Numbered from the stretch's first letter, positions 1 through 10,384 are shown. The stretch is DNA of 64,000 nucleotides from Bacillus sp. P14.5 (GCF_003316765.1 NZ_NIJF01000096.1:59825-123824), one strand, 5' to 3'. Numbers and translations are program-made. The notes: generated by a model not told the origin, from the letters alone.

Positions 1-356
1 GCAGGAAGGTCGCTTAGCTTGATGTGATTTTTGGAAATGAAAGCATCACGATGGTCTTCCCTTTCAGGAATGCAGCCGATGCACAAACCTTCAGGCAGTA
101 CTGCTGGCATATCTTTCATGCTATGTACCGCCATATCGATTTCCTTGTCCAGCATCGCTTGTTCAATTTCTTTTACAAACAATCCTTTTCCTCCGACTTT
201 GGACAGTGTGACATCCAGGATCTGATCTCCTTTGGTGACAATTTCCTTGACTTCGAAATCGAAAGAAGGGTCTAATTCTTTTAATTGACTGATGACCCAA
301 TTAGTTTGTGTTAATGCAAGCTTGCTACGACGTGAACCTACTATAATTTTTCGCAT
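1..356 (-). CDS. hemC: Hydroxymethylbilane synthase (porphobilinogen deaminase), N-terminal part
   Basis: The gene is cut by the window edge and only the first ~118 residues are present. The protein begins [18 protein letters not shown] and contains KGLFVKEIE and AVHSMKDMP, the conserved N-terminal signatures of HemC, which polymerises four porphobilinogens into hydroxymethylbilane in haem synthesis. The ATG at 356 is preceded by a strong AGGAGG site (about 362-367). It follows hemX with a 16-base gap, in the order hemA-hemX-hemC known from B. subtilis, so it is almost certainly cotranscribed with them. The dipyrromethane-binding cysteine lies beyond the window. Confidence 0.96.
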   Translation of the reverse strand, partial: MRKIIVGSRRSKLALTQTNWVISQLKELDPSFDFEVKEIVTKGDQILDVTLSKVGGKGLFVKEIEQAMLDKEIDMAVHSMKDMPAVLPEGLCIGCIPEREDHRDAFISKNHIKLSDLP

Positions 357-372
357 TACGAACCTCCTAAGC

Positions 373-1206
373 TTATGAATACCAGAAATGGAATGATGAA
401 AGACGGCTGACAAGAAGAAAGTTAATTAATATAACCAGAAAGGCGCCAGTATTTAAAAACGCCAGGCTCTTACCATAAACCTCTTTACGTATACGCAGAT
501 ATAAAAAGATGCTGTAAATAATCAACACTATGAATGATCCTATTATCTTCGGATCGTACCAGAGAAAATCAGGCAGTTTGATGTACGCCCATTGCAGGCC
601 GAGTATCAAACTCAACAACAGCATGGCGACACCAATCGCATTTAAAATGTAAGCCATCTTCTCCAGTTTCGACAAATCACTGATCCTCCATAACCTTGGC
701 CCCCATTTTTTCTGTTTGAGGAGCTTATACTGCAAAAGGTAAAGAAGGGAAAATACAAAGGACAATGAAAATGCCCCGTATGAAAGGATGGCCATGGTTA
801 TATGAATCAACAGCAGCTCAGAGACAAGCTGCTCAGCCATTGCATTGGATTCTACTTGTACCGGCGCAAATGTATGGATGGCCATGATGATGAATCCAAG
901 CACATTTGTGAAGAATACCGTGAAATCCACACGCAGGACCCGGTTGATCGCCAGAGATAAGGTGATCAACACCCACGCATAAAAATACAGTCCCTCGAAA
1001 ATGGTGAGGACCGGAAATCTTCCTGTTTTCATCATATAAAGAAACAAAAAGATTGTTTGAAGGACCCAAACAATCGCAAGAAGCCAGAAGGCAAACATAT
1101 TTGCCTTCCGGTTTTTGTTTAAGAAATCTATGAAATAAAACAGAATGCTGATAGCGTACAGAACAATCATCAGTTCATGCAGCCTTGTCATCGTTAGTTC
1201 AAACAT
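373..1206 (-). CDS. hemX: HemX, cytochrome c assembly-type integral membrane protein
   Basis: 277-residue multi-spanning membrane protein with about eight hydrophobic segments. It belongs to the CcsA/ResC-like family that HemX represents in Bacillus, where HemX lowers the level of glutamyl-tRNA reductase. The start is taken at the ATG at 1206 ([12 protein letters not shown]), which has GAGGG eight bases upstream; a GTG three codons earlier (1215) sits too close to that site. It lies 15 bases after hemA and 16 bases before hemC, so translation in one operon is expected. The name rests on the position between hemA and hemC and on the membrane topology. Confidence 0.9.
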   Translation of the reverse strand: MFELTMTRLHELMIVLYAISILFYFIDFLNKNRKANMFAFWLLAIVWVLQTIFLFLYMMKTGRFPVLTIFEGLYFYAWVLITLSLAINRVLRVDFTVFFTNVLGFIIMAIHTFAPVQVESNAMAEQLVSELLLIHITMAILSYGAFSLSFVFSLLYLLQYKLLKQKKWGPRLWRISDLSKLEKMAYILNAIGVAMLLLSLILGLQWAYIKLPDFLWYDPKIIGSFIVLIIYSIFLYLRIRKEVYGKSLAFLNTGAFLVILINFLLVSRLSSFHFWYS

Positions 1207-1221
1207 AGACAACACCCTCGC

Positions 1222-2577
1222 TTATGATTGAAAAGAAGGCTGGAGTTTAGGTGCCGGAACTGCCTGCTTTTCTTTCCCCTTACTCTCAAGTGCTTCTGCC
1301 GGTGGCTGCAATTGTTCTTCGATATTGAAGATTTTGATGAATAGATCCAGCTTTTCCTGTCCATCAGGCAGTGCCGCTAATTCCTTTGCCTGCAGGATTG
1401 GATCTTTCAATAACTGGTTGATGATACTCTTTGTATGTTTGTTCAAAATTTTACGTTCCCGGTCAGACAGATCAGGCATCTTTCTCTCAATGCTCTCCAT
1501 CGTCTGTCCTTGGATCGTTAATGCTTTCTCTCTAAGCGCTGAAATCACCGGCACGACACCAAGCATATTGAGCCAGTCTTTGAAAGCTACAATTTCAGCT
1601 TCAATCATGATTCCAATCGCTTCAGCCGCTTTTTGTCTCTCAGCCATATTCGCCTGGACAATGCCTTCCATGTCATCTATATCGTAAAGGAAGGCACTTT
1701 CAAGATTCTCGATTTCAGGATCGATATCCCTTGGTACCGCAATATCCACCATGAACAACGGACGGCCTTTTCTCATGCGTTCAACCAGGACCATCTGATC
1801 TTTGGTAATAACATAATCCTTGGCCCCAGTAGAGCTGATCAGAATATCAGCTTCAACTAACGCACATTGAAGCTCTTGCAATGTTTTGGCATTTCCATTG
1901 AACTTTTCAGCCAAATCCACGGCTTTTTCAAACGTACGATTGATAACGGTAACCTTTGTGGCACCACTTCCGTGCAAGTTCTTGATTGCAAGCTCTCCCA
2001 TTTTGCCAGCCCCGAGAATGAGGACATGCTTACCACTTAAGTCACCAAAGATTTTCTTGGCAAGTTCAACAGCTGCGTAGCTGACAGAAACAGCGTTAGA
2101 GCCAATCTCTGTTTCCGAGTGGGCTTTCTTAGCCAGCGTAACAGCCTGCTTGAATAAGTGGTTAAAAACCGTTCCCGTTGTTTTGGATTCCTGTGAAGCC
2201 AGGAAGCTGGTCCTGATCTGGCCAAGGATCTGCGTCTCCCCGACAACCATGGAATTCAATCCGCAGGTTACATTAAACAAGTGCTCAACAGCACCATCCT
2301 GCTCATATATGAACAAATAAGGAGAAAACTCCTCTTTATCAAGCTCAAACCATTGTGATAAAAATTCTTTAATATAATAACGACCTGTATGAAGCTGATC
2401 GACGACCGCATATACTTCCGTTCTGTTGCATGTAGAAACGATCACATTCTCAAGGATACTCTTCTTACCCTTCAGTGTTTCCATCGCTGTTTGCAGGTCT
2501 GCTTCATTAAAAGATAAACGTTCACGGATCTCGACAGGGGCCGTTTTGTAATTTAAACCGACTACGATAATGTGCAT
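1222..2577 (-). CDS. hemA: Glutamyl-tRNA reductase
   Basis: 451-residue enzyme catalysing the NADPH-dependent reduction of glutamyl-tRNA to glutamate-1-semialdehyde, the first committed step of C5 haem synthesis. Visible features are the N-terminal [18 protein letters not shown], the catalytic cysteine at residue 50 in STCNRTE, the [10 protein letters not shown] motif, and a Rossmann loop [10 protein letters not shown] near residue 190. The C-terminal dimerisation helix is followed by a Pro/Gln/Lys-rich tail. The ATG start has GGGGGTG upstream. It is first gene of the hemA-hemX-hemC operon, with an extended -10 promoter just upstream and three hairpin repeats beyond that. Confidence 0.98.
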   Translation of the reverse strand: MHIIVVGLNYKTAPVEIRERLSFNEADLQTAMETLKGKKSILENVIVSTCNRTEVYAVVDQLHTGRYYIKEFLSQWFELDKEEFSPYLFIYEQDGAVEHLFNVTCGLNSMVVGETQILGQIRTSFLASQESKTTGTVFNHLFKQAVTLAKKAHSETEIGSNAVSVSYAAVELAKKIFGDLSGKHVLILGAGKMGELAIKNLHGSGATKVTVINRTFEKAVDLAEKFNGNAKTLQELQCALVEADILISSTGAKDYVITKDQMVLVERMRKGRPLFMVDIAVPRDIDPEIENLESAFLYDIDDMEGIVQANMAERQKAAEAIGIMIEAEIVAFKDWLNMLGVVPVISALREKALTIQGQTMESIERKMPDLSDRERKILNKHTKSIINQLLKDPILQAKELAALPDGQEKLDLFIKIFNIEEQLQPPAEALESKGKEKQAVPAPKLQPSFQS

Positions 2578-2613
2578 GATAGAAATGACACCCCCAAATT
2601 AATCATTGACTCT

Positions 2614-2622
2614 AGTATAACA
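2614..2622 (-). promoter_or_regulatory. Extended -10 promoter candidate for hemA
   Basis: On the minus strand this reads TG-T-TATACT, an extended -10 element about 37 bases upstream of the hemA ATG. No good -35 is seen at 17 bases, which is tolerated with an extended -10. This is inferred from sequence only. Confidence 0.5.
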
Positions 2623-2690
2623 TGTACGATAAATTTCCTATCCAAATAAATGTGAACATAAGATGAAACCTGTGGTACCATTAAGTGTAA

Positions 2691-2793
2691 AGACGGCTCT
2701 TTCAGGTCCGACAGGCGTTGATTCTTTCACCAGATGAGGACGTTCTTTGTCCTCGGCTGGTGAAAGAATAACGACCCGAGGACCTAGCCGTCT
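2691..2793. repeat. Long-hairpin repeat, copy 1 (family H)
   Basis: Imperfect palindrome built as nested stems: outer AGACGGCT/AGCCGTCT, then AGGTCC/GGACCT, then an asymmetric internal loop with GACAGGC opposite GACCCGA, then a long inner stem (GATTCTTTCACCAG with CTGGTGAAAGAAT), capped by GAGGAC/GTCCTC. It lies between hemA and the divergent gene at 3226. Copies 2 and 3 follow with a period of ~125 bp. Confidence 0.85.
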
Positions 2794-2816
2794 GCACCGG
2801 ATAGATTAAAAGTGGA

Positions 2817-2915
2817 GCTGGCTCGTCCAGCCCCGACAGGCGTTGGCAGGCCGGCAGATGAGGATGCACTTTATCCTCAACTGACGGTATGCAACGACCC
2901 GAGGGGCTAGCCAGC
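2817..2915. repeat. Long-hairpin repeat, copy 2 (family H)
   Basis: Same architecture as the copy at 2691 but with different stem bases: outer GCTGGCT/AGCCAGC, second AGCCCC/GGGGCT, top GAGGAT/ATCCTC. The internal-loop bases (GACAGGCGTT on one side, AACGACCCGAGG on the other) are unchanged. The inner stem carries a few mismatches and wobbles. Confidence 0.85.
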
Positions 2916-2940
2916 GGAACTGGATAGCGATTAAGTGTAA

Positions 2941-3044
2941 AGACGGCTCTTTCAGGCCCGACAGGCGTTGATGCCTTTCCACAGATGAGGACGGTCTTTG
3001 TCCTCGGCTGTGGAAAGCATAACGACCCGAGGGACTAGCCGACG
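2941..3044. repeat. Long-hairpin repeat, copy 3 (family H)
   Basis: Third tandem copy. The inner stem ATGCCTTTCCACAG/CTGTGGAAAGCAT differs from copy 1 on both strands yet still pairs; the top stem is GAGGAC/GTCCTC and the loop bases are again conserved. The outer stem is reduced to about five pairs. Confidence 0.83.
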
Positions 3045-3225
3045 GAACTGGATAGTGATTAAGTATTAAGCAGCTCAAAATGAGCCGGAAATCCTATATG
3101 TTTTATACCCCATATTCAAACAGTTATATAATATTTTTACATAATCTTATTCTTTTCGACACACTTTCCTATGTTAGATTAACAAATTGAACCCTAATAT
3201 TCAAGTTTACAATTTGGAGGGACGC

Positions 3226-3711
3226 ATGAAAGGACAACGACTTTTTCCAGGAATGATCCTGATAGGATTCGGTATTTATTTTTATCTTCAACAATCCAGC
3301 ATTCCAGTTTTCAGAGAGTTTTACACCTGGCCTACTTTACTGATCATAGTTGGAGCTGCTTTTCTGACTCAAGGGTACAAAGGGAGAGATTATGAATCCA
3401 TTCTTCCCGGTACCATTCTCACCGGTTTCGGCATGCATTTCCATATAAGCAGCAATGTCGCAATCTGGCCGGATCATATAGGTGTATTCATTCTCATTAT
3501 TTCACTTGGATTTCTGCTTCGTTATCAAAAAACGGGTAATGGCTTGTTTCAAGGAGTCCTCTTCCTTATTCTAGCTATAATCCTTTTATTTTATGATAAA
3601 GTTTTGAAGTGGCTTGGCATTCTGCAAGGAGGCGTGGATGTCATAAAGGACTTTTGGCCGCTCATCATTGTCCTGATCGGGATTTATCTGCTATTCATTA
3701 AGAAGAAGTAA
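3226..3711 (+). CDS. Small multi-spanning membrane protein (LiaI/LiaF N-terminal-like)
   Basis: 161-residue protein with four or five hydrophobic segments (about residues 6-22, 30-47, 58-75, 83-115, 137-158) and a KKK C-terminus, so probably embedded in the cytoplasmic membrane. The pattern of short Gly-rich spans separated by Trp-Pro turns (YTWPTLLIIVGA, FWPLIIVLIG) resembles the LiaI/LiaF-type transmembrane module. The ATG at 3226 is used because GGAGG is at 3216-3220; a TTG further upstream (3187) has no site. B. subtilis has a membrane protein of similar size, ysxD, in the same interval but on the other strand; orthology is not established here. It is divergent from hemA and ends in a shared terminator. 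Confidence 0.75.
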   Translation: MKGQRLFPGMILIGFGIYFYLQQSSIPVFREFYTWPTLLIIVGAAFLTQGYKGRDYESILPGTILTGFGMHFHISSNVAIWPDHIGVFILIISLGFLLRYQKTGNGLFQGVLFLILAIILLFYDKVLKWLGILQGGVDVIKDFWPLIIVLIGIYLLFIKKK

Positions 3712-3713
3712 AA

Positions 3714-3740
3714 AAGAACCGGGCGTCCGGTTCCTTTTTG
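3714..3740. terminator. Bidirectional intrinsic terminator
   Basis: Stem GAACCGG/CCGGTTC with a GCGT loop, flanked by an A run on one side and TTTTT on the other. It lies between the convergent gene at 3226 and the ABC ATPase ending at 3746, and can serve both. Confidence 0.85.
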
Positions 3741-3745
3741 TTTAC

Positions 3746-4480
3746 CTATAGAATGGAATCAAGAAATTCTTGAGTTCGCTGCTCTTTGGGATTCCCGAAC
3801 AACTCTTCGGGAGGACCTACTTCCACGATTTTTCCATCATGCATATATATGACCCAGTCGGCCACTTCACGGGCAAATCCCATTTCGTGTGTGACTACAA
3901 CCATCGTCATCCCTTCAAGCGCGAGTTCTTTCATAGTGGAAAGGACCTCACCGACCAACTCGGGATCGAGGGCGGAAGTCGGTTCATCAAACAACATGAT
4001 ATCCGGCTTCATCGCAAGTGCCCTGGCAATGGCGACACGCTGCTTCTGTCCACCGGAAAGCTTGGAAGGATAAACATCGGCTTTGTCTTCCAGCCCGACT
4101 TTCCTTAACAACATCATTGCTTCTTCTTTTGCCTTGCTTTTCTGTATTTTCTTAACTTGCACAGGAGCTTCCATTACATTTTCCAGAACCGTCTTATGCG
4201 GAAAAAGAAAGAAATGCTGAAATACCATTCCTACTTTTGACCTGACTTCATTCAAATCATGGGTACCTCTGTTCACTTCTTCCCCTTCGATGATAATCTT
4301 GCCGCTGTCTTTTATTTCAAGGAAGTTAAGGCATCTCAGCAAGGTGCTTTTTCCTGAACCACTGGCACCGATAAGACAAACCACATCGCTCTCTTTTACT
4401 TTCATATCTATATCTTTCAGCACGTGAAGATCGCCAAAGGACTTATTCAGTTTTTCAACTTTTATCATTTCCTGACTCAA
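3746..4480 (-). CDS. Polar amino-acid ABC transporter, ATP-binding protein
   Basis: 244-residue ATPase of the GlnQ/HisP family: Walker [11 protein letters not shown]-loop [11 protein letters not shown], signature LSGGQKQR, Walker [15 protein letters not shown] and the switch histidine in [10 protein letters not shown]. The start chosen is a TTG at 4480 with GGAGGG six bases upstream, giving [20 protein letters not shown] at 4522 would add 14 residues, but it lacks a site and overlaps the permease. It is the last gene of the cluster substrate-binding protein, permease, ATPase. The specificity (glutamine, cystine or other) cannot be told from the sequence. Confidence 0.93.
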   Translation of the reverse strand: MSQEMIKVEKLNKSFGDLHVLKDIDMKVKESDVVCLIGASGSGKSTLLRCLNFLEIKDSGKIIIEGEEVNRGTHDLNEVRSKVGMVFQHFFLFPHKTVLENVMEAPVQVKKIQKSKAKEEAMMLLRKVGLEDKADVYPSKLSGGQKQRVAIARALAMKPDIMLFDEPTSALDPELVGEVLSTMKELALEGMTMVVVTHEMGFAREVADWVIYMHDGKIVEVGPPEELFGNPKEQRTQEFLDSIL

Positions 4481-4514
4481 ATTAATCCCTCCATCTGTTT
4501 TGGAAGTCAGTTCC

Positions 4515-5165
4515 TTAATCACTTAAAGACATGCGCTTTTCTACAAGGTTAACCACCATAGTGAAGAAAAGTACTAATACAAGATAGTAAACCGCTACTA
4601 TTAATAGATACGTCATATAATCAAAGTTGTTTGAACCAAGTGTAGTCGCTACACTGAAGAGTTCGAACATGCCGATGAAAGATGCCAATGAAGAATCCTT
4701 CAGGGCAATGATGAATTGATTGCCCAATGGAGGAAGCGCTCGGCGGAAAGCCTGCGGAAGAATGATTCTTCTCATTGTCAGACCGTTCGACATTCCCAGG
4801 GAACGTCCCGCTTCCATCTGGCCCTTGTCGATTGACTGGATTGTGCCCCTGAATATCTCAGCAATATAAGCTCCATTATGGAAAGCCAGTCCAAGTACCA
4901 CCGACCAAAAACCGGAAATTTCTAAATATTCCGTCAGTCCGAAATAAAAGATAAATATTTGAACAATCAGCGGTGTTCCACGCACCACAAATATATAGAT
5001 ATCAGCAATAATTTCCAGAACTTTAACTTTTGATATTTTTAAAAAGGCAAAAAACAAGCCTATGAATATGGCAATGAATACAGATACCACGGTAAGTTGA
5101 AATGTCAAGAGCATTCCTTGGAGGAACACGTCTATAGTATCTATGAATGTTTCAAATATAGTCAC
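4515..5165 (-). CDS. Polar amino-acid ABC transporter, permease
   Basis: 216-residue inner-membrane permease of the HisM/GlnP type with about five membrane segments. The EAA loop is seen in [32 protein letters not shown], which docks the ATPase. The GTG start at 5165 is preceded by GGAGGG. Only one permease is present, so it probably forms a homodimer. It is separated from the binding-protein gene by 256 bases that contain an intrinsic terminator, so its expression is probably lower than that of the binding protein. Confidence 0.93.
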   Translation of the reverse strand: MTIFETFIDTIDVFLQGMLLTFQLTVVSVFIAIFIGLFFAFLKISKVKVLEIIADIYIFVVRGTPLIVQIFIFYFGLTEYLEISGFWSVVLGLAFHNGAYIAEIFRGTIQSIDKGQMEAGRSLGMSNGLTMRRIILPQAFRRALPPLGNQFIIALKDSSLASFIGMFELFSVATTLGSNNFDYMTYLLIVAVYYLVLVLFFTMVVNLVEKRMSLSD

Positions 5166-5368
5166 CTTTTTCCCTCCTATATCTTTATTTATCTGCTTAC
5201 ACTTGATTTTGAAACGAAATTCTTCTGTAAACGGTAATTGGATGCTTCATTCAAACTACTTTTTTGTCTGCTGCTTATGTAAAAGCTTTAACAGGAAAGA
5301 GAAATGAATCCCTATGAGGATTTTGTTCAAGAAAACACTACAGCAGTTTTAAAAGAGGTTTTTGAGAT

Positions 5369-5404
5369 AAAAAAAGCGAATGCGCTAAAAAATTGCACAT
5401 CCGC
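5369..5404 (-). terminator. Intercistronic terminator/attenuator in the amino-acid ABC operon
   Basis: On the minus strand the ten-base arms GCGGATGTGC and GCGCATTCGC pair (two wobbles) around a nine-base loop and are followed by seven Ts. It lies just downstream of the binding-protein gene and upstream of the permease. This is a typical means of making more binding protein than membrane components. Confidence 0.8.
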
Positions 5405-5421
5405 CCTAAAATTGATGATGC

Positions 5422-6222
5422 TTATTCTTCTCCCTCAGGGTCAGTTGTAATGTCTTCTCCGAAATATTCTTGACTGATTTCTTCAAGTGTACCGTCTTCT
5501 CTAAGTGCCTCCAATGCTTCATTGATGGCTTCAAGAAGCTCCTCATTGTCTTGGGAAACGGCAATCGCTTGTTCACTTCGGCCCAGAAGTTCTCTTGCCT
5601 CAATTTCCAAACCTGCACCGATTGCTTCCTTACCTGTAACAAAATCAGTGATGACCGCATCATGCTTCCCTTTGCTCAGGGCTTCAAGTGCCACAACATC
5701 ACTATCATAAGTTTTTATATTATCCGTTGCTTCACCAGCTGTCTCCGCATAAGTAGAGCCTTTTGATACAGCAACTTCCATTCCTTCCAGATCAGCCATT
5801 GTTTCAACATCACTATCCGGACGCACAAAAATCTGTGGACCTGAGTAATAATATGGTGTAGAGAAATCTACCTTCTCAGCTCGTTCATCTGTAATGGTAT
5901 GACTTGCCACTGCTGCATCAAAACGGCCTGCCTGCACCCCTTCAACTATACCTGCAAACTTAAACTTCTGTTGTTCAGGGTCAAGTCCCAATTCCTCGGC
6001 AACCGCTTCAGCGACGTCAATATCAAAGCCTGTCATTTGTCCATCTCCGCCTGTATAACTAAAAGGCTTGAACTCCCCTGATGCGGCAAAGGTAAATTTG
6101 CCTTCATCGACTAAATCCAATCCGCTGTCTGATGCACTTCCAGAACCGTTGTCATCGGTTCCGCACCCTGTAATTAAAATGGCTGATAATGATAATGCTG
6201 CAAAACTAACTAATTTCTTCAT
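5422..6222 (-). CDS. Polar amino-acid ABC transporter, substrate-binding lipoprotein
   Basis: 266-residue cluster-3 (GlnH/HisJ type) binding protein. The signal peptide MKKLVSFAALSLSAILITGC ends in a lipobox with Cys20, so the mature protein is lipid-anchored outside the membrane. Family signatures include FTFAASGEFKPFSY, MTGFDIDVAEAVAEELG and SHTITDERAEKVDFSTPYY. The C-terminal end is acidic (ITTDPEGEE). First gene of the transporter cluster. The ligand is unknown; the family binds polar or sulfur-containing amino acids. Confidence 0.94.
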   Translation of the reverse strand: MKKLVSFAALSLSAILITGCGTDDNGSGSASDSGLDLVDEGKFTFAASGEFKPFSYTGGDGQMTGFDIDVAEAVAEELGLDPEQQKFKFAGIVEGVQAGRFDAAVASHTITDERAEKVDFSTPYYYSGPQIFVRPDSDVETMADLEGMEVAVSKGSTYAETAGEATDNIKTYDSDVVALEALSKGKHDAVITDFVTGKEAIGAGLEIEARELLGRSEQAIAVSQDNEELLEAINEALEALREDGTLEEISQEYFGEDITTDPEGEE

Positions 6223-6742
6223 TTTTCTGTAATGGCCCCCTTCAATTCTTTTTAAACTTATGTATTATGCTAACAAACTAATGGATGATTCACAAAATTC
6301 AAATTTACTGATAACTCTGCAAAAACCTTTGAATCAAGGGTTTACATCAAGTAAGCCCATCTTTTCATTGAAATCCATAAATTTGCCGGCACATCCTTAG
6401 TTTTCCTTTTCCCCTGCTGAATAATTTTAAACATCAGAATAGTAATTTAATTGTTAATCTTGCAATTTAACTTCTTCATCGTTCTATTAATCCTTTAATT
6501 AACTGGAAAATCAGGCTGTTTTCATATGAGTTGGTTCCCGCTTCAAATCATATGGAGACTTGGAGGCTTGATTTCCGCTAGTCTTATAAAATGTCTTAAG
6601 CATTCCGCTTCAATCGATGCTCCCTACACAAAAGGTTATAAAAGCATTTTTAGAAAAGAGACAAACAGTAGGAGAGCAAGTTTTTTTGAATGAAAACAGT
6701 TTTCAACATGCCTTGCAAATCGAGACACTTCTCCTGAACCAC
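6223..6742. other. Intergenic region upstream of the binding-protein gene
   Basis: AT-rich, with no gene seen. It presumably carries the transporter promoter. Around 6535-6620 there is a degenerate trace of the GC-rich palindromic repeat (words such as GATTTCCGCTAG and ATTCCGCTTCAATCGATGCTCC). Confidence 0.5.
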
Positions 6743-7400
6743 TTTTTGCTCCTGAAGTGTCTCTTATAACTCTCCTATGCTACACTTCAACTTCTTTTTG
6801 CTCTCGAAGTGTCTCTTACAACTCTCCTATGCTACACTTCAACCTCTTTTGCTCTCGAAGTGTCTCTTACAACTCTCCTATACTACACTTCAACCTCTTT
6901 TTGCTCCTGAAGTGTCTCTTACAACTCTCTTATGCTACATTTCAACCTCTTTTGCTCCTGAAGTGTCTCTTACAACTCTCCTTTGCTACACTTCAACCTC
7001 TTTTTGCTCCTGAAGTGTCTCTTACAACTCTCCTTTGCTACACTTCAACCTCTTTTGTCTCCTGAAGTGTCTCTTACAACTCTCCTATGCTACACTTCAA
7101 CCTCTTTTGCTCTCGAAGTATCTTTAGAACTCTCCTATGCTACACTTCAACCTCTTTTTGCTCTCGAAGTATCTTATAGAACTCTCCTATGCTACACTTC
7201 AACCTCTTTTTGCTCCTGAAGTGTCTCTTACAACTCTCCTATGCTACACTTCAACCTCTTTTGCTCCTGAAGTGTCTCTTACAACTCTCCTATGCTACAC
7301 TTCAACCTCTTTTTGCTCCTGAAGTGTCTCTTACAACTCTCCCATATGACACTTTAGCCTGTTTGTTTCTCCCGAAGTGTCTTATAGAAGTGCCTTATGA
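6743..7400. repeat. Minisatellite M1: 13 tandem copies of a 51-53 bp unit
   Basis: The word GAAGTGT begins at 6754, 6806, 6857, 6909, 6960, 7012, 7064, 7115, 7166, 7218, 7269, 7321 and 7374 (one or two copies read GAAGTAT). Each unit contains the dyad GAAGTGT ... ACACTTC with a 21-base spacer. Copies are nearly identical in the middle and degenerate at the ends. Because the period alternates between 51 and 52, open frames run through several phases, but there is no start site or bias that suggests a protein. It lies between the lonB-lonA-ysxC terminator and the ABC transporter. Confidence 0.93.
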
Positions 7401-7437
7401 GATACTTGGACCTCATTTGACGTCCATAAAAACCCAT

Positions 7438-7473
7438 AAAAAAAAGAGAACACCCGGCTTGGCGGATATTCTC
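7438..7473 (-). terminator. Terminator of the lonA-ysxC operon
   Basis: Minus-strand stem GAGAATATCCG/CGGGTGTTCTC (with wobbles) followed by eight Ts, just after the ysxC stop. Confidence 0.85.
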
Positions 7474-7482
7474 AATTCCTAT

Positions 7483-8064
7483 TTACCTTCTTGCATTAAG
7501 AGCTGCCCAGACCTGGTCCTTGCCCAAGCCAGTTTCGGATGAGAAGAGTATCACTTCATCTCCCTCTACTATATCCAGCCCTTCTTTTGTCGCTTTCAAA
7601 TGCTTCTGCCACTTTCCTTTAGGAATCTTATCAGCTTTGGTGGCAATGATGACACAGCGAATCCCGTGATGTTTTAAGAATTCATACATCATAATATCAT
7701 CCTGTGTTGGAGGATGGCGCAAGTCCACAATTTGAATGACTGCTTTAAGCTGTTCTCTCATTGTGATATACGTCTCAATCATTCTTCCCCATGCTTCACG
7801 CTCTGATTTTGATACTTTGGCAAATCCATAACCGGGAACATCCACAAAGTAGATGCTTTCTTCTATCTTATAGAAGTTCAGGGTCTGGGTCTTTCCGGGC
7901 TTGGATGAAATCCTTGCCATACTCTTACGGCCGATCATTTTGTTGATAAAGGATGACTTTCCGACGTTGGAGCGGCCTGCCAGAGCAAACTCGGGCAGAT
8001 AATCTCCCGGGTACTGCTCTGGTCTTACTGCACTGATTACAAGTTCGACATTATTTACTTTCAC
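7483..8064 (-). CDS. ysxC: Ribosome biogenesis GTPase YsxC/EngB
   Basis: 193-residue TrmE-Era-EngA-EngB family GTPase needed for late assembly of the 50S subunit. Motifs: G1 [10 protein letters not shown]2/G3 [13 protein letters not shown] and [11 protein letters not shown]4 TKAD, G5 SSETG. Start taken at the GTG at 8064, giving [20 protein letters not shown], which matches the N-terminus of the B. subtilis protein and has AGGTG six bases upstream; a GTG at 8073 would add three residues. It overlaps the end of lonA by 14 bases, which suggests translational coupling. Confidence 0.96.
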   Translation of the reverse strand: MKVNNVELVISAVRPEQYPGDYLPEFALAGRSNVGKSSFINKMIGRKSMARISSKPGKTQTLNFYKIEESIYFVDVPGYGFAKVSKSEREAWGRMIETYITMREQLKAVIQIVDLRHPPTQDDIMMYEFLKHHGIRCVIIATKADKIPKGKWQKHLKATKEGLDIVEGDEVILFSSETGLGKDQVWAALNARR

Positions 8065-10384
8065 TTCTCTCACCTACTAAAGCTGTTTCTAATACTTCTT
8101 CTATATGGGAAACCAGAACGAACTTCAGATCCTTTCTGACACTCGCCGGTATATCATCTATATCCTTTTCATTGTCTTTCGGTATGATGATTGTTCTTAG
8201 GCCGGCACGATGCGCACTAAGGGATTTTTCCTTCAATCCGCCAATTGGGAGAACACGTCCACGCAGGGTGATTTCCCCTGTCATGCCGACTTCACGTTTG
8301 ATTTTCCGTCCTGTTAAGGCTGAAACCAAAGCTGTGGCAATCGTGATTCCCGCAGAAGGGCCGTCTTTAGGAACTGCTCCTTCCGGCACGTGGATATGAA
8401 CATCATATTTCTCATGAAAATTTTCTTCTAAATTCAGATCGGCTGCTTGGGACCTTACATAACTGAATGCCGCTTGAGCCGACTCTTTCATGACATCTCC
8501 AAGCTTACCTGTCAACACCAGCTTCCCTTTTCCTGGAGACAGAGATACTTCTATTTGCAAGGTATCTCCTCCAACAGATGTATAAGCCAATCCGGTGGCA
8601 ACGCCTACTTGGTCTTCTGATTCAGCCTGCCCATAACGGAATTTCTTCTTGCCAAGGAAATCTTCAATATTTCTTTCCGTGATGACAACTTTCTTCCTCT
8701 CGCCGGAAACGATCACCTTTGCGGTCTTGCGGCATAATGTCGCCAGCTGGCGTTCCAAGCCCCTGACTCCTGCCTCTCTTGTATAATAACGGACAACCGC
8801 CTGTACCGCGTCTTCTCTGACTTGCAGCTGTGATTTGGTTAATCCGTTTTCCTTGATTTGCTTTGGAAGCAGATGATCTTTGGCGATGTTGATTTTCTCC
8901 AGTTCCGTATACCCTGCAATCGTGATGATTTCCATTCTGTCCCTCAATGGACCCGGAATTGTGGAAAGGTCATTGGCTGTTGCAAGGAACATGACTTTGG
9001 AAAGATCATAGGTTTCCTCTATATAGTGGTCGCTGAAATTGGAATTCTGTTCTGGATCCAGTACTTCCAGCATGGCTGAAGATGGATCTCCCCGGAAATC
9101 GCTGGACATTTTATCGATTTCATCGAGAAGGAAGACTGGGTTGATGGTCCCCGCTTTCTTCATGCCCTGTATGATTCTGCCCGGCATGGCGCCAACATAA
9201 GTCCGTCGATGTCCACGTATTTCTGATTCATCACGCACGCCGCCAAGGGACACTCGCACAAAATGCCTGCCAAGAGATTCTGCGACTGATTTTGCCAGGC
9301 TTGTTTTACCCACACCCGGTGGTCCGGCAAGGCAAAGGATCGGTCCGCGGAGAGATTGAGTAAGCTTTTGAACAGCCAAATATTCCAGTACGCGCTCTTT
9401 CACTTTTTCCAGTCCGAAATGGTCCCTGTTCAGGATTTCCTCCGCTTTGATAATATCAAGGTCATCCTCAGTCTGGGCAGACCATGGAAGAGAGACCAGC
9501 CACTCGATATAGTTTCTGATTACTGCACTTTCAGCAGAGCTTGTAGGGACTTTTTCGTAGCGTCCCAGTTCCTTCAATACCGTCTTTTCAATTGCTTCCG
9601 GCATGTCGGCTTCTGCTATCCGCTGGGTCAGTTCTTCAATTTCACCGGTTTTGCCTTCTTTATCACCGAGTTCTTTCTGGATGGCTTTCATCTGCTCTCT
9701 CAAATAGTACTCTTTTTGAGTACGTTCCATCGAGCGCTTCACACGCTGTCCGATTTTCTTTTCCAGGTTCAAAACTTCTTTTTCATTATTGATCGTCTGG
9801 ATGACCAGCTGTAATCTTTCTTTGATATCGAGCGTTTCAAGAACCTTTTGTTTTTCCTTCATTTTCAAAGGAAGATGCGATGCGACTATATCGGCAAGCC
9901 TTCCAGGTTCATCAATATCTGAAACAGTTGAATACGTTTCAGCAGAAACTTTCTTGGAAAGCTTTATGTACTGCTCGAAATAGTTCAGGAGCGTCCTCAT
10001 TAACGCCTCTGTCTCAGATTCTTTATCCTCGATGTCTTCATGGGTGAAGATGTTCACCTCATAGAACTTTTCTTCATTGGTGAAATTATTGATTTCCGCT
10101 CTTTGGATTCCTTCCACCAGTACCCGGATCGTCCCATTGGGAAGCTTAAGCATTTGCTTTACCTTGGTCAGCGTTCCCATTTCATAGAAGTCTTCGACGC
10201 CTGGTTCATCTATATTCATATCTTTTTGAGTTGTCAAAAATATATATTGGTCATCTACCATGGCTTTTTCAAGCGCCTGGACTGACCGGTCACGCCCTAC
10301 GTCTAAATGCAGGACCATCGTTGGATAAACAAGCAGACCTCTTAATGGAAGGAGGGGAAGAGTTAATTCTTTTTGTTTTGCCAT
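8051..10384 (-). CDS. lonA: ATP-dependent protease LonA
   Basis: 777-residue cytoplasmic serine protease of the AAA+ Lon family, degrading misfolded and regulatory proteins. Order of domains: N-terminal substrate-binding domain ([15 protein letters not shown]), coiled coil (~190-270), AAA+ module with Walker [10 protein letters not shown] and Walker B FLLDEIDK, then the peptidase domain with catalytic serine in DGPSAG and lysine in GGLKEK. The ATG at 10384 has GGAGGTG upstream; 13 further in-frame codons exist but match nothing in the family. It is cotranscribed with ysxC and has its own promoter after lonB. Confidence 0.98.
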   Translation of the reverse strand: MAKQKELTLPLLPLRGLLVYPTMVLHLDVGRDRSVQALEKAMVDDQYIFLTTQKDMNIDEPGVEDFYEMGTLTKVKQMLKLPNGTIRVLVEGIQRAEINNFTNEEKFYEVNIFTHEDIEDKESETEALMRTLLNYFEQYIKLSKKVSAETYSTVSDIDEPGRLADIVASHLPLKMKEKQKVLETLDIKERLQLVIQTINNEKEVLNLEKKIGQRVKRSMERTQKEYYLREQMKAIQKELGDKEGKTGEIEELTQRIAEADMPEAIEKTVLKELGRYEKVPTSSAESAVIRNYIEWLVSLPWSAQTEDDLDIIKAEEILNRDHFGLEKVKERVLEYLAVQKLTQSLRGPILCLAGPPGVGKTSLAKSVAESLGRHFVRVSLGGVRDESEIRGHRRTYVGAMPGRIIQGMKKAGTINPVFLLDEIDKMSSDFRGDPSSAMLEVLDPEQNSNFSDHYIEETYDLSKVMFLATANDLSTIPGPLRDRMEIITIAGYTELEKINIAKDHLLPKQIKENGLTKSQLQVREDAVQAVVRYYTREAGVRGLERQLATLCRKTAKVIVSGERKKVVITERNIEDFLGKKKFRYGQAESEDQVGVATGLAYTSVGGDTLQIEVSLSPGKGKLVLTGKLGDVMKESAQAAFSYVRSQAADLNLEENFHEKYDVHIHVPEGAVPKDGPSAGITIATALVSALTGRKIKREVGMTGEITLRGRVLPIGGLKEKSLSAHRAGLRTIIIPKDNEKDIDDIPASVRKDLKFVLVSHIEEVLETALVGERSESK

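Noticed and set aside
6757..7542. Overlapping plus-strand open frames of 61-117 codons across the array at 6743
   Set aside because: They arise because a ~52-bp repeat lacks stops in several phases. None has a ribosome site, and copies do not keep one frame.
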